From Acanthaster planci (taxonomy: Eukaryota; Echinodermata; Asteroidea; Valvatida; Acanthasteridae): 64,000 bases of DNA. The notes beneath the pieces were generated by a model that was not told the origin of the DNA, made no database searches, and was given only the letters and a program-made list of their open reading frames with translations. This document shows, one piece after another, positions 34,901-41,379 of the stretch (positions are counted from its first letter, which is position 1; each line of letters opens with the position of its first letter). The DNA lies in NCBI RefSeq assembly GCF_001949145.1, contig NW_019091368.1, positions 902,816 to 966,815 on the forward strand, read 5' to 3'. The position numbers were made by a program, and so were the translations under genes.

Positions 34901-36166
34901 CCCAAAAAAATCTGCCCCTCATCGTGTGTCAGCAGGGGCCCACAGCAGGCCTTGTTGATGGTTGCTCAGATCTGAGGAGAAAAATGGCATGATGGCATCC
35001 AAGCCATCAAGCAGCTCACAATATGGGGAAGTGTGCTCACTTATAGCCATTTAGATGAACAGCAAAGGGGAAGAGGTTGACTAGCTCGTTGGTAGCTAGT
35101 GATGTTGTTCTCCTGATTGTGATGAGTCCAGTGAAAGACACTGAATGTGCTTGATGGAGAAGCCCAACATTCACTGTGGGTTTGAGAAAGCTTTAAGTAC
35201 TCTGGCATAAAATCAATCCAATTGGCCAGACTGCCTGAGCTTTTTAATCTCACCTTGACACCAAAATTGATGTCTATACTAAACAAACATGTTTTTTCTG
35301 GTTGAATTTGTGCAGGTGAAGAGACACACATCTAGAAGAAACATCACCGAGTACGGAGAAGACAGATTACCATCGGTAAGTTTTAAACACATTTGGCTTT
35401 CCCTCCTCAGAAAATAGCAATACTGCAACTATATGGCTTTGGCATGGAAATTTAATGAACAAAGAACCAGAAGGAATCGTGAATATTGGTGGAATTTTCC
35501 GATGGCTTGACAGAAAGCTTGTGAATTTTTTTCAAACTAGGTCTCATACAACACTGAGTATATTTTGGTCATTCATTCACATTCACCGTAAGGAAAAAGT
35601 AAAGTAGTAAAATGTACCGGGATAACTCACTGGAATTTGATTGCTCGAGTTAGGTGATACAAATCGTGTGGTAATAACTAGTCAGTTTAAATGTTGTCTC
35701 CATTTATGGGTACTGGTCAGGAGTCACGAATTAACCTGTATAATGAACTTTAAAGAGTGGCATAATTTATTTCATGGTTGTACACTTTTCACTCTTAATT
35801 TGATCTGGCTTTGTATGATATAATTTTTGTAAGTCTCTTTTGTCAAGACACAGGGAATGAGCAGGGTAACTCCTTTTCTCCTAGCTGGCAATCTGATCAG
35901 TAAAGAATAGGGTCTATTTGGTTCAAATCTTCACAATAAAAATCTTCCCCACAACCTGAGCCTCCCCAGAGCTTCCTGGTCAAGTCGCGGTTTTATGTTT
36001 GGTGTACAAAAAATGTGCTATTAATATCAGCAGCAAACGAATGTTCTGGGTTATGTTTTGTACATACAACTTTCTTTCTTTCTTGCTACAGCGCTCTGAC
36101 AAGACATCGTGGGGCGGAATTGAAAACGAAGGCTACGACAGAGATCGAACGACCAGCAGATTTTAA
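10882..36166 (+). CDS. Large EGF/VWC-like/SEA-like single-pass membrane protein, complete, 35 exons
   Basis: Joining 35 exons gives 3,717 nt (1,238 residues), open to TAA at 36164. In order: signal peptide (about 1-19); 21 EGF domains (about 19-934), each with six cysteines, mostly of the CxxxPCxNGGxC Notch/fibropellin type, one exon each in phase 1-1; three modules of about 38 residues and six cysteines resembling the first half of a VWC domain (about 934-1046), each split by a phase-2 intron; a 7-nt microexon; a SEA-like domain (about 1050-1130) with GSIKV; a linker rich in T, P and S; a transmembrane helix (about 1170-1194); and a 44-residue tail ending TTSRF. The order predicts a type I cell-surface adhesion or signalling protein with the EGF array outside. 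EGF 20 begins DVNKC, resembling calcium-binding EGFs. I know no named family with this exact architecture. The 5' UTR exons are not identified. A poly(A) signal lies at 36479. Confidence 0.9.
11318..11440 (+). CDS. EGF receptor exon 2: EGF 1
   Basis: Acceptor TTGGCAG|CG, donor GATT|GTAAGT. Core [15 protein letters not shown], six cysteines. Confidence 0.9.
11441..13182. other. Intron between EGF 1 and EGF 2
   Basis: No extra exon is seen. It contains a perfect CRE-like palindrome TGACGTCA (12431-12438) directly followed by an inverted CCAAT (ATTGG, 12438-12442), and a TATATAAA-like run near 12604. This could be a secondary promoter, but nothing proves it. Confidence 0.3.
13183..13335 (+). 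CDS. EGF receptor exon 3: EGF 2
   Basis: Acceptor TATTTAG|CT, donor ACTG|GTAAGT. Core [15 protein letters not shown] with a short linker EDTGVTST. Confidence 0.9.
13992..14150 (+). CDS. EGF receptor exon 4: EGF 3
   Basis: Acceptor CATTCAG|CC, donor CTCG|GTAAGC. Core [15 protein letters not shown] followed by a linker, [11 protein letters not shown]. Confidence 0.9.
14275..14360 (-). repeat. Possible degenerate tRNA-derived SINE fragment
   Basis: On the minus strand, TAGTTGAGTGGTTGC resembles a Pol III A box and GGTTGTGGATTGGAG resembles a degraded B box about 50 bp on. Weak evidence. Confidence 0.3.
14523..14633 (+). CDS. EGF receptor exon 5: EGF 4
   Basis: Acceptor ATCGCAG|TC, donor CCAT|GTAAGA. 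Core [15 protein letters not shown], six cysteines. Confidence 0.92.
14938..15048 (+). CDS. EGF receptor exon 6: EGF 5
   Basis: Acceptor TTTCAG|CT, donor CCAG|GTAAAT. Core [15 protein letters not shown]; same length (111 nt) as exon 5. Confidence 0.92.
15356..15484 (+). CDS. EGF receptor exon 7: EGF 6
   Basis: Acceptor ACACAG|TT, donor CTTG|GTAAGT. Core [13 protein letters not shown]. Confidence 0.92.
15615..15884. mobile_element. hAT-type MITE with perfect 8-bp target-site duplication
   Basis: The 14-bp terminal inverted repeats CAG[T/C]GGCGTAACTA are at 15615-15628 and (inverse) 15871-15884. The flanks carry an exact 8-bp duplication CTTCCTCA at 15607-15614 and 15885-15892, which is diagnostic of hAT insertion. 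It is 270 bp with no transposase, and contains an 18-bp minisatellite. It sits in the intron between EGF 6 and EGF 7. Confidence 0.9.
15752..15845. repeat. 18-bp minisatellite, about five units
   Basis: Tandem copies of GGTACAGGCCTCTGTTGG, essentially identical, inside the hAT-type MITE. Near-identity of the units suggests recent expansion. Confidence 0.95.
15986..16108 (+). CDS. EGF receptor exon 8: EGF 7
   Basis: Acceptor TTCTCAG|CA, donor GCTG|GTGAGT. Core [12 protein letters not shown]. Confidence 0.92.
16235..16625. repeat. Dispersed repeat family B, copy 1 (short form)
   Basis: Reverse-complement similarity to 43795-44580: a block with TTTGGTTAAATGCA, one with ACAACTGAGAG, one with GGGATCGGTGCTTGCTTATTGC, and one with CTCATGAATATGGAAATA. 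It lacks about 375 bp present in the other copy (44105-44480). No ORF. Confidence 0.6.
16870..17020. repeat. Dispersed repeat family A, copy 2
   Basis: Contains TTTGCAGCAAAATTCACTCG, GAAATGTGTTCAACTTGTGC and GCATTTGTGTTTACTTTTG, matching 4386-4500 and 23105-23260. Confidence 0.6.
17185..17307 (+). CDS. EGF receptor exon 9: EGF 8
   Basis: Acceptor TTTGTAG|AT, donor TCAA|GTAAGT. Core [13 protein letters not shown]. Confidence 0.9.
17541..17669 (+). CDS. EGF receptor exon 10: EGF 9
   Basis: Acceptor CCATTAG|AT, donor ACTG|GTAAGT. Core [12 protein letters not shown], ending in EIEDT, as the linker after EGF 2 does. Confidence 0.92.
17970..18095 (+). CDS. EGF receptor exon 11: EGF 10
   Basis: Acceptor CTTATAAG|GC, donor CAGA|GTAAGT. 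Core [12 protein letters not shown]. Confidence 0.9.
18437..18556 (+). CDS. EGF receptor exon 12: EGF 11
   Basis: Acceptor GTTCTCAG|TA, donor ATCG|GTAAGT. Core [15 protein letters not shown] replaces the usual NGG. Confidence 0.9.
19072..19200 (+). CDS. EGF receptor exon 13: EGF 12
   Basis: Acceptor ATGTCAG|GT, donor GAAG|GTGAGC. Core [12 protein letters not shown]. Confidence 0.9.
19894..20010 (+). CDS. EGF receptor exon 14: EGF 13
   Basis: Acceptor CCCACAG|AT, donor CCAG|GTAAAA. Core [12 protein letters not shown]. Confidence 0.92.
20601..20726 (+). CDS. EGF receptor exon 15: EGF 14
   Basis: Acceptor ATCTGCAG|AT, donor CCAC|GTGAGT. Core [12 protein letters not shown]. Confidence 0.92.
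21423..21587 (+). CDS. EGF receptor exon 16: EGF 15
   Basis: Acceptor CGCGTAG|GT, weak donor ACTG|GTATAA. The largest single EGF exon apart from EGF 21, with an insert between cysteines 3 and 4. Core [12 protein letters not shown]. Confidence 0.88.
21646..21747 (+). CDS. Possible optional cassette exon
   Basis: After TTCAACAG the frame stays open for exactly 102 nt (34 codons) to GTTG|GTACCT, keeping phase 1-1. It has no cysteines. The preceding intron would be only 58 nt and the donor is weak, so it is not included in the main model. Confidence 0.2.
21934..22044 (+). CDS. EGF receptor exon 17: EGF 16
   Basis: Acceptor TGATCAG|AT, donor GTAG|GTGAGT. Core [12 protein letters not shown]. Confidence 0.92.
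   Translation: MPVSLIHARTMARATGATPPTGSSAVALMASMGLSV
22365..22514. mobile_element. 150-bp MITE with perfect 15-bp terminal inverted repeats
   Basis: ATAGAGTACCGAAGT at 22365-22379 is exactly inverted at 22500-22514. Subterminal ACGTCAC/GTGACGT and TGCACAT/ATGTGCA blocks also pair. No ORF. Confidence 0.8.
22899..23012 (+). CDS. EGF receptor exon 18: EGF 17
   Basis: Acceptor CCCACAG|CT, donor GAAG|GTGAGT. Core [12 protein letters not shown]. Confidence 0.92.
23105..23260. repeat. Dispersed repeat family A, copy 3
   Basis: Same order of blocks as 16870-17020 (GTGAATTTGA, TTGAAATGTTTTCAA, TCTGATGTCACA, TTTGTGTTTGCGTT), more diverged. Confidence 0.5.
23516..23626 (+). CDS. EGF receptor exon 19: EGF 18
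   Basis: Acceptor TTTTCAG|AT, donor GACG|GTCAGT. Core [12 protein letters not shown]. Confidence 0.92.
24331..24465 (+). CDS. EGF receptor exon 20: EGF 19
   Basis: Acceptor TTTACAG|AC, donor GGAG|GTAAGA. Core [12 protein letters not shown]. Confidence 0.92.
24613..26672. mobile_element. About 2.06-kb nonautonomous transposon with long inverted arms
   Basis: The left arm (about 24613-25185) is inversely similar to the right arm (about 26140-26672). Matching landmarks include CCGAAGC/GCTTCCG near the ends, AAGATACTATCTC/GAGATAGTATCTCG, CTAGATACCA/TGGTATCTAGA, CACCCAATG/CATTGGGTG, TCGGAGTAC/GTACTCCGA and TTGGAACATG/CATGTTCCAA. The outer parts hold short CGCCGCGGTGAGTTA-like subrepeats. The AT-rich centre has no transposase ORF. 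It resembles foldback-type elements and lies in the intron between EGF 19 and EGF 20. Exact ends are uncertain by about 10-20 bp. Confidence 0.85.
27084..27218 (+). CDS. EGF receptor exon 21: EGF 20 (DVNKC type)
   Basis: Acceptor CACTAAG|AC, donor GAAC|GTACGT. Begins [16 protein letters not shown]; the D-V-N-x-C start resembles calcium-binding EGF domains. Confidence 0.9.
27219..28575. other. Intron between EGF 20 and EGF 21
   Basis: Nothing recognisable as coding or as a repeat was found. Confidence 0.4.
28576..28773 (+). CDS. EGF receptor exon 22: EGF 21 plus Pro/Thr linker
   Basis: Acceptor CCCACAG|AC, donor ACAG|GTGAGG. Core [12 protein letters not shown], then a mucin-like A/P/T linker ([15 protein letters not shown]) leading into the VWC-like modules. 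Confidence 0.9.
29187..29250 (+). CDS. EGF receptor exon 23: VWC-like module 1, first half
   Basis: Acceptor TTGCAG|GG, donor TGTG|GTGAGT, phase 1 to 2. Encodes [20 protein letters not shown], the C-x(4-6)-Y-x-x-G-x-x-W-x-x-x-C pattern of VWC subdomain 1. Confidence 0.85.
29382..29431 (+). CDS. EGF receptor exon 24: VWC-like module 1, second half
   Basis: Acceptor CCATAG|TT, donor GACC|GTAAGT, phase 2 to 1. Completes [15 protein letters not shown]. Confidence 0.85.
29797..29860 (+). CDS. EGF receptor exon 25: VWC-like module 2, first half
   Basis: Acceptor CACCAG|GA, donor CCTG|GTAAGT, phase 1 to 2; 64 nt like exon 23. Encodes [20 protein letters not shown]. Confidence 0.85.
30371..30414 (+). 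CDS. EGF receptor exon 26: VWC-like module 2, second half
   Basis: Acceptor TCTCAG|CA, donor TGTG|GTAAGA, phase 2 to 1. Encodes [15 protein letters not shown] when joined to exon 25. Confidence 0.85.
30665..30734 (+). CDS. EGF receptor exon 27: VWC-like module 3, first half
   Basis: Acceptor CCATAG|GC, donor TGTG|GTATGT, phase 1 to 2. Encodes [20 protein letters not shown]. Confidence 0.85.
31173..31216 (+). CDS. EGF receptor exon 28: VWC-like module 3, second half
   Basis: Acceptor TTGCAG|TT, donor TGTG|GTAAGT, phase 2 to 1. Encodes [15 protein letters not shown]. Confidence 0.85.
31548..31554 (+). CDS. EGF receptor exon 29: 7-nt microexon
   Basis: CTCCACAG|ATGCCCC|GTAAGT. It is needed for the frame: exon 28 ends in phase 1, and joining it straight to exon 30 gives an immediate stop (GTC CAA TTG TAA), while adding these 7 nt reads D-A-P-P-I-V-I-E-V. 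Both splice sites are strong. Confidence 0.8.
31992..32069 (+). CDS. EGF receptor exon 30: SEA-like domain, part 1
   Basis: Acceptor CTCCACAG|TC, donor ATCAG|GTAAGT, phase 2 to 2. Encodes a strand ([10 protein letters not shown]) and the start of a helix (KEEQFI). Confidence 0.85.
32763..32931. mobile_element. Palindromic MITE in SEA-region intron
   Basis: Two arms of about 75 bp are inverted around a CCAAACCGGC centre. Matching blocks are GTCGACCC/GGGTCGAC, AAATTTGTCG/CGACAAATTT, TTGGCCAAT/ATTGGCCAA and TTCACAATAG/CTATTGTGAA. A second copy lies at 1-118. No ORF. Confidence 0.8.
33104..33167 (+). CDS. EGF receptor exon 31: SEA-like domain, part 2
   Basis: Acceptor ATTTCAG|TG, donor ATGGCA|GTAAGT, phase 2 to 0. 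Encodes a helix, [20 protein letters not shown]. Confidence 0.85.
33673..33768 (+). CDS. EGF receptor exon 32: SEA-like domain, part 3 with GSIKV
   Basis: Acceptor TTTAAAG|AT, donor AGTGCG|GTAAGG, 32 whole codons. [15 protein letters not shown] resembles the G-S-[VI]-x-V autoproteolysis strand of SEA domains. Confidence 0.85.
34226..34423 (+). CDS. EGF receptor exon 33: stalk and transmembrane helix
   Basis: Acceptor GTATAG|AT, donor ACATG|GTAAGC, 66 whole codons. Includes the linker [14 protein letters not shown] and then the membrane span [20 protein letters not shown]. Confidence 0.92.
35316..35375 (+). CDS. EGF receptor exon 34: cytoplasmic tail, part 1
   Basis: Acceptor GTGCAG|GT, donor [32 protein letters not shown] starts with a basic stop-transfer stretch. 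Confidence 0.88.
36092..36166 (+). CDS. EGF receptor exon 35: cytoplasmic tail end and stop
   Basis: Acceptor GCTACAG|CG, TAA at 36164-36166. Ends [11 protein letters not shown]; the last residues S-R-F fit a class I PDZ-binding pattern. Confidence 0.88.
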   Translation, partial: RSDKTSWGGIENEGYDRDRTTSRF

Positions 36167-36500
36167 ACTTTACAAATTTCATCGTTGAAAAATATATTGT
36201 CTTTCAAACTTTAAGGCCAGCTTAACATCTGATGCAAAATCAAATAATGTGTAGACAAATATTGTGTGAACTTTATTAATTTTGAAACGATTATGAAAAA
36301 GCATTTAGACAAAGTAGAATTTTATATTCATCTTACAGAGAAAGGACTGAAATCGTAGAGATTTCCCGCATTTAAACTGTAACTTGCAATAGGTTCCAAA
36401 GAAACTGCATACAAAATGCTTGTGAATTGAATGCAATTTTACGATGTTTTTCATCATCCAGATGTATTCCAATTCATAAATAAAGCTAATAAACATCTGC
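36167..36500 (+). other. EGF receptor 3' UTR
   Basis: AT-rich sequence from the stop to just after the poly(A) signal at 36479. A longer UTR is possible. Confidence 0.55.
36479..36484 (+). promoter_or_regulatory. Poly(A) signal AATAAA of the EGF receptor gene
   Basis: Canonical hexamer in CATAAATAAAGC, about 310 bp after the stop. Confidence 0.6.
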
Positions 36501-39500
36501 CTGTGTTCCAACACTTTCCTCAAAGCTAGAAAAGAAATGTGGCAGTCGATTGAGTTTTAACTTGCATAAATGTAAAATCTTTTAAAACTTAATATCAACT
36601 TGGTAGTAACATTATGAAATCATAAGATGCGATAATTTTTGTACTATTGAAAAAGAAAACATAATGTTTTATATGTTTGTATTTTGGAAAACAAAATTAT
36701 AATGATTCTTTAGTGGAATACTTCCAAGTACATTGAATTAAAAATCAAGTGCTTTCACTGCAGGAGACCATGTTTTGCAGGCAAATTTCCAATGCAAACG
36801 AAATGTTTGTGTCATCATTAAGAACTTTTTAAAATTTCTTCATGTGCCGTGTATGATGCTCCACAAATTTTCTTTAGATTGTTTTTATTGTTCATGTCTT
36901 TCCTCCTTTTGTCTCGTGTATAATTGAATGGGAAATGGTGCATTATTAACACCAAAGTGTGTTTACCTACTTCCTATATTTTGTGACGTATTATTGATAT
37001 ATAAGATAAATTAGCAAAAACAAAATGTAAATTACAATGTCATGTATGAAAGGTCAATCCAAAAACTGTTATTTTCATCACTTATTTACAGTATTTAAAC
37101 CAACAGTGGTCCTCTTTAGGTTACAGTTATCCATGGTTATTATTTTCATATTAAATGATAAGCATTTTTCCCCTTGTGAGTTATGATTAAAGCATTTGTG
37201 TATCACTCTGTATGAATATGGGTACCGTGTGGGATGGGTTGGGGATGGGGGGTACTTGCCTCACCCCCTTCAGAAGAAGGGAGGATTTTTTAAGTGCAAT
37301 TAATAAAAAAAGAAATGATTAAAGGGGATGAAAATTTATATTGGCATTTTCAACGACATACCTCAGAAAGAACCTCCTCTACAATTGGTTTGTCCATCTG
37401 CTACTGTTGAGAGTGAGGGCCCCCCCCCAAGATAGCACTTTACTTACAGTACCCATGCGTGCGATGCTAGAATATACACCCCTTCGAGAAGAAAAGACAT
37501 CCGATGTTTCAAAGGAGAAACAAAGATTGGAAACATAATGCAGTTGTTTAACAGTCGAAGTGGTGTCTTCAATAATGCTGAGATTTGGTCTTTGGTGTCC
37601 TTTACTAAGTTTACTTTTGTTTGAATTTCAAATGACAAGTTTATACCAATTAAGTAATGCCTACATTACTTTGTTACTTGTTAGTCATATAAAAAAATGC
37701 CTATCAGGGCTCACGCAAGTCGTAAATGCAAATAAATATAGATGATTTTTATACCACAAGATAAAGATTATTAGATCTCATACCGTGTTTATATGTTGTC
37801 TGACAGTGCGATTTTGTCAGAGCCTGTGTTTTTGTGCATCGTAGTAGATTATTTTTCAATGCCAGTTATTTCGTTTTTGTTCTTTGTGTTAAAAGTCCTG
37901 TAGTTTTTAAATGATATTTTCTTAGCAGTTTCTAACAGACTTACAAGGCTACTTCACTTTAATAGAAAAATAGTCCCCCGCCAAATACCAACAGAACCTT
38001 TGCCGACCGGGTATCTCTTCTGCTGGGACTGTCCGCGAAATCCAGCACCTTAGGTTGGAGACGTACCGCCGACTCTGCAGCCAGGGCCCTTACTCGTTTT
38101 ACTCCCTTGCATGTTGGATAGGGAGGGAGTGTGGTGAGTCAGGAACCCCGTGACCCCAGAAAAGTCCTACAGATAAGCCGGTAACTGCGATTCCTTGCGA
38201 ATTTCAAGGGGTCTTTGCGCCTGAATGCTCGGTCAACCACGAAGAAACCACGATGGATTTTTTTTAGATTTGAATACAATGGGTTAGAGGCTTCATGATG
38301 ATTTATTTTCATTTATAATCTTAATTTCCTGCATTTTCGACTACAATAAGACCGATTGCAACCGTCTTCAGGTCCATTGTTTCTAATTGATCTCAACATG
38401 AGAGCAGCGGTGTATCTAGTGAATGATTCAATATTGATAATTTAACAGTGACAAATCCGGGCTGGCAGAGTCGGGCGGCATTCGCCTCCTTATTTTATTG
38501 ATGGAAATACATTTTCATTGTCATCATTACAAATTTCGTTTTCTTTCAACTGCCTAGAGTAATTTGTTATTTTCAAAAAGAAATTTTCACCAAAAAAAAA
38601 AAAAAGCTCTCCCATCGGCGATGTCCGCACCAACATTATTCACACCTGTCGCGTCACGCAAACAACTTCTGACCAATCACAGCCGGTTTCACTAGCGTCT
38701 GCCAATTAATAATTTGCTGCTGCGCCATGCACACGCGCTGCGCCTTGTGTATGCAGAATGCAATATGTAGGACGTGTTTTCACGACATTGCAGGTTGGGC
38801 ACTGAGTTTCCGGGCCGAGTTAAGTTGCAGGCAGTTTCATGACACTGGTGTTCTTGAGAGCACGTTCTGGGGTATCGGTAAGATGATAATTTCATAGTTG
38901 GTGTGGGCTGAATACCTCTACGTACGTATCAGGCTTTCATGGCAGCTTCGTTCATAATTGAACGCTGGACATGCAACATAATCCGCAGAGTCCATTCTTA
39001 GGTTCACGTGTCGATTATCGATACAAGGGCTTAACAACTGTGAACTTGATGAAACAATCGACTGGTTTTATCACTGGTACGCCCACTGTCGATAGTACGA
39101 CAGTCGCTTTTTCTGGTATAGATAGAAATCGCATGTGATCAGTTCCTTGAGCAGTAGTAACTAGTAAATGTGGCTTTGTAGGCCTAGGACTACTCCCTTT
39201 TTAGGATTGACTTGGTCATTGGTTAGGCCTACTGGGTCTAATATTACAATGGATGCATTGGTCTTGTACTTTGAAAAGGCCTTAATAATGAAATTTCAAT
39301 GAATCTTGGTACATTTAAACAAAAGGAACCAAAAAATGTCCGACAGCCCACCACAAAATTTCATTTTTGTTGAGGAAAACTATCCTTTTTCTGTCATTCA
39401 ACTGTTTCATTTTTTTGTAACATCACTTTTCAAAGAAAGCATTTCTTTTTGTTTTCCCAAGTCTGGGTAGACTTTCCAGCTGTACAGTCTGTATATATTT

Positions 39501-39504
39501 AGCA
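36501..39504. other. Intergenic region upstream of the homeobox gene
   Basis: No coding gene is recognised. A less AT-rich stretch (about 37975-38245) and a CCAAT box (38673-38677, in TCTGACCAATCACAG) may mark a promoter or untranslated first exon. The acceptor-like TATTTAGCAG at 39495-39504 before the coding exon supports a spliced 5' UTR. Confidence 0.4.
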
Positions 39505-39519
39505 GAGTGGATCAAAAAG

Positions 39520-40185
39520 ATGTCTCAAGAGGAAGAAGATGATGAACCACTGCCTGCCCAGTCCAGCCACTGCACAACCTGCACAGAATCAGAGGCCTCT
39601 GATGATGTCTGTGAAGCCTCTGACATGACCCATCGGGGTGCCACCTCCCTCCTCACCGGTCGAAAGCGCCGAAGACGGACCATCATTGCGGCCGACCAGC
39701 TGATGAAGATGGAGGAGCTCTACAAGCAAGAGCAGTGGCCTGGACGGGAGAAGAAAGAATCCCTGGCCAGGGAGATCGGCATGTCCACCCACTTCGTCAA
39801 CATCTGGTTCCAGAACAAGAGGTCCCGGATGAAGAAACTGGCCCAAGAGGAGGAGGAGTTGGAATTTCTTCGTAAAGCAAGAAGCCCGGGGTCAAAGGTC
39901 GACCCAGTGCATGGCTCCAGTACGGGAACCAAGCCAATTGCCATCGCTCCAAAGCCACCCTTTGGAAAAACAGTTCCAAGTAACCAGAGCCCCATTGCAG
40001 CAATCAGAATTCCTCAAGTGGGACCCTGTTTAGTCTTAGGCCAAAACATCAGCATGAATGGTGGAGCTTCACCCATCTCCTCGAGCCAGGTCACTGGATC
40101 ACCTGTGCATCCAAGCCCCACAATCAAAATCCAAAATGGCACATCAAGCAGCACAAAAAACTCGGGATTTGAGGTACTAATGATG
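39520..40185 (+). CDS. Homeobox gene exon 1
   Basis: ATG in AAAAAGATGT with an acceptor-like TTTAGCAG 16 nt upstream. The chosen donor is ATGATG|GTAAAT; an alternative 12 nt earlier (GAG|GTACTA) is also in phase. If unspliced, the frame would run to a stop at 40251. Confidence 0.85.
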
Positions 40186-41116
40186 GTAAATCAGTGTTTT
40201 TATTGCTTAAAAGTTAACATGACTTATTCTAGGATCAATTTGAAGATTTGACAGTGTTAAAGTAGAGAAGACAGGCTTTACAGCTGACAAAACAGCTGGG
40301 ATCTCATCTTTTGGTAAGTGGTGGTTCTGAAAGTTGCGAGAAGTTGAGAAATCCAGAAGTTCACTTGCCACACACACTGATCAGCTGAATGTTTGTTCAA
40401 CATACTGCTCCATTTGACTTCTTTGTGGTTTTGTGGTGGCAATAACATCAAAGTTATGTATTCATGATAAAGCATAGCCAGGCATAGCCAGGGGGGGACA
40501 CATGCCCCCCCACAAAGTCCAGGTTCCCCCCCCCTGAAAAAAAAAAACGGAGGAAGGATATTGAACCACGCTAACTTAAAACTTGCCCCTCAATAACACA
40601 CCGCAGAAAGCTGGTGCCCCCCCCATAAGATGCTGGTGCCCCTTTGTGCCCCCACCAGTAAAATCCTAGCTATGCCACTGACTAATATATCTGGCTCATT
40701 TACATAACAGATCTTCAGAAAGTTACAAAGTCCCAAATGAATTTGTATCAGCAATTTGAAGTGCAAACTACATGTATTGTTGTTAAGGAGACGTGATGAT
40801 GCCTCTCTCATGTCTTGCATTTGCGTTATTGCAGGCCACTGCAACCCCAAGTTCACCTGTTTTATTCCAACCTCAGCCGATGGCAGTCAATGCCCAGTTG
40901 ACTCAGCTGCCCATGCAAGCCCCAACCAGGCCGCTGAATTTCTTCAAGTGCCTGGTTTCCATGATGGCCGTAGAGGAGGGCGGACTCCTCAAGAGAGGCA
41001 ACCCGGAGTTTGACGTGGCAGTGAATGCCGCCCTCTACGGCCTGCGTATGGCCAACGGCAATGTTCTGACGTACAGGAAGAACCGGGGACTGTTTATCCA
41101 CAATGACCAGCACTGA
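39520..41116 (+). CDS. Divergent homeobox transcription factor, two coding exons
   Basis: Exon 1 (39520-40185) and exon 2 (40835-41116) join to 948 nt (315 residues). The homeodomain spans about residues 49-108 with no gap: the core SLAREIGMSTHFVNIWFQNK has I47, W48, F49, Q50, N51 and R53, so DNA binding is expected. It is unusual in I8 (normally F), M16 (normally L) and K52. The N-terminus is acidic (EEEDDE) and followed by Ser/Cys-rich sequence; an E-rich stretch follows the homeodomain, then a Ser/Pro/Thr-rich linker. The C-terminal half of exon 2 is compact and looks folded (NFFKCLVSMMAVEEGG; ALYGLRMANGNVLTYRKN). I cannot assign it to a named class. A Q50 homeodomain usually binds TAAT-type sites, an inference here. 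Confidence 0.88.
40490..40680. mobile_element. hAT-like MITE remnant in homeobox intron
   Basis: The right end CCTAGCTATGCCACTG (40665-40680) is the inverse of a CAGTGGCATAGCTAGG terminus. The left side has degenerate GCATAGCCAGGGGGGG sequence and C-rich stretches. No duplication is clear. Confidence 0.6.
40835..41116 (+). CDS. Homeobox gene exon 2 with stop codon
   Basis: Acceptor ATTGCAG|GC, phase 0, TGA at 41114-41116. Codes for a Q/P-rich stretch, then the compact C-terminal block ending FIHNDQH. Confidence 0.82.
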   Translation, partial: ATATPSSPVLFQPQPMAVNAQLTQLPMQAPTRPLNFFKCLVSMMAVEEGGLLKRGNPEFDVAVNAALYGLRMANGNVLTYRKNRGLFIHNDQH

Positions 41117-41352
41117 ACCATTGACAGCTGTTTGAGACACTATTACCATGAAAGAAACAACTACGGAGCATTGGTTTTGCTGTTGAGGGTGTAGCGTTCA
41201 TTCTGGGCGAAGAAAAGGAACGCCGTTCTTCCAGTTTTTGACGTTTGCAATATGAAGTGCCACATTGGAGTACACTATTTCTGAAAAATGAAAAATGAGG
41301 AGGACTGATTTTTTTATGTTGACCTTTGCATTATGCAGGTTTTATAAGTTAA

Positions 41353-41358
41353 AATAAA
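41353..41358 (+). promoter_or_regulatory. Poly(A) signal AATAAA of the homeobox gene
   Basis: AAAATAAAG about 240 bp after the stop codon. Confidence 0.6.
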
Positions 41359-41379
41359 GTAAGGGTTGAAGAAAGCGGG

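Noticed and set aside
34417-35331. Minus-strand ORFs in the intron after the transmembrane exon
   Set aside because: Looked at for reverse transcriptase or transposase motifs; none found, so left as unexplained intron.
39589-40003. Several open frames antisense to the homeobox exon
   Set aside because: Shadows of the coding strand; composition follows the homeobox codons and no conserved motif is seen.
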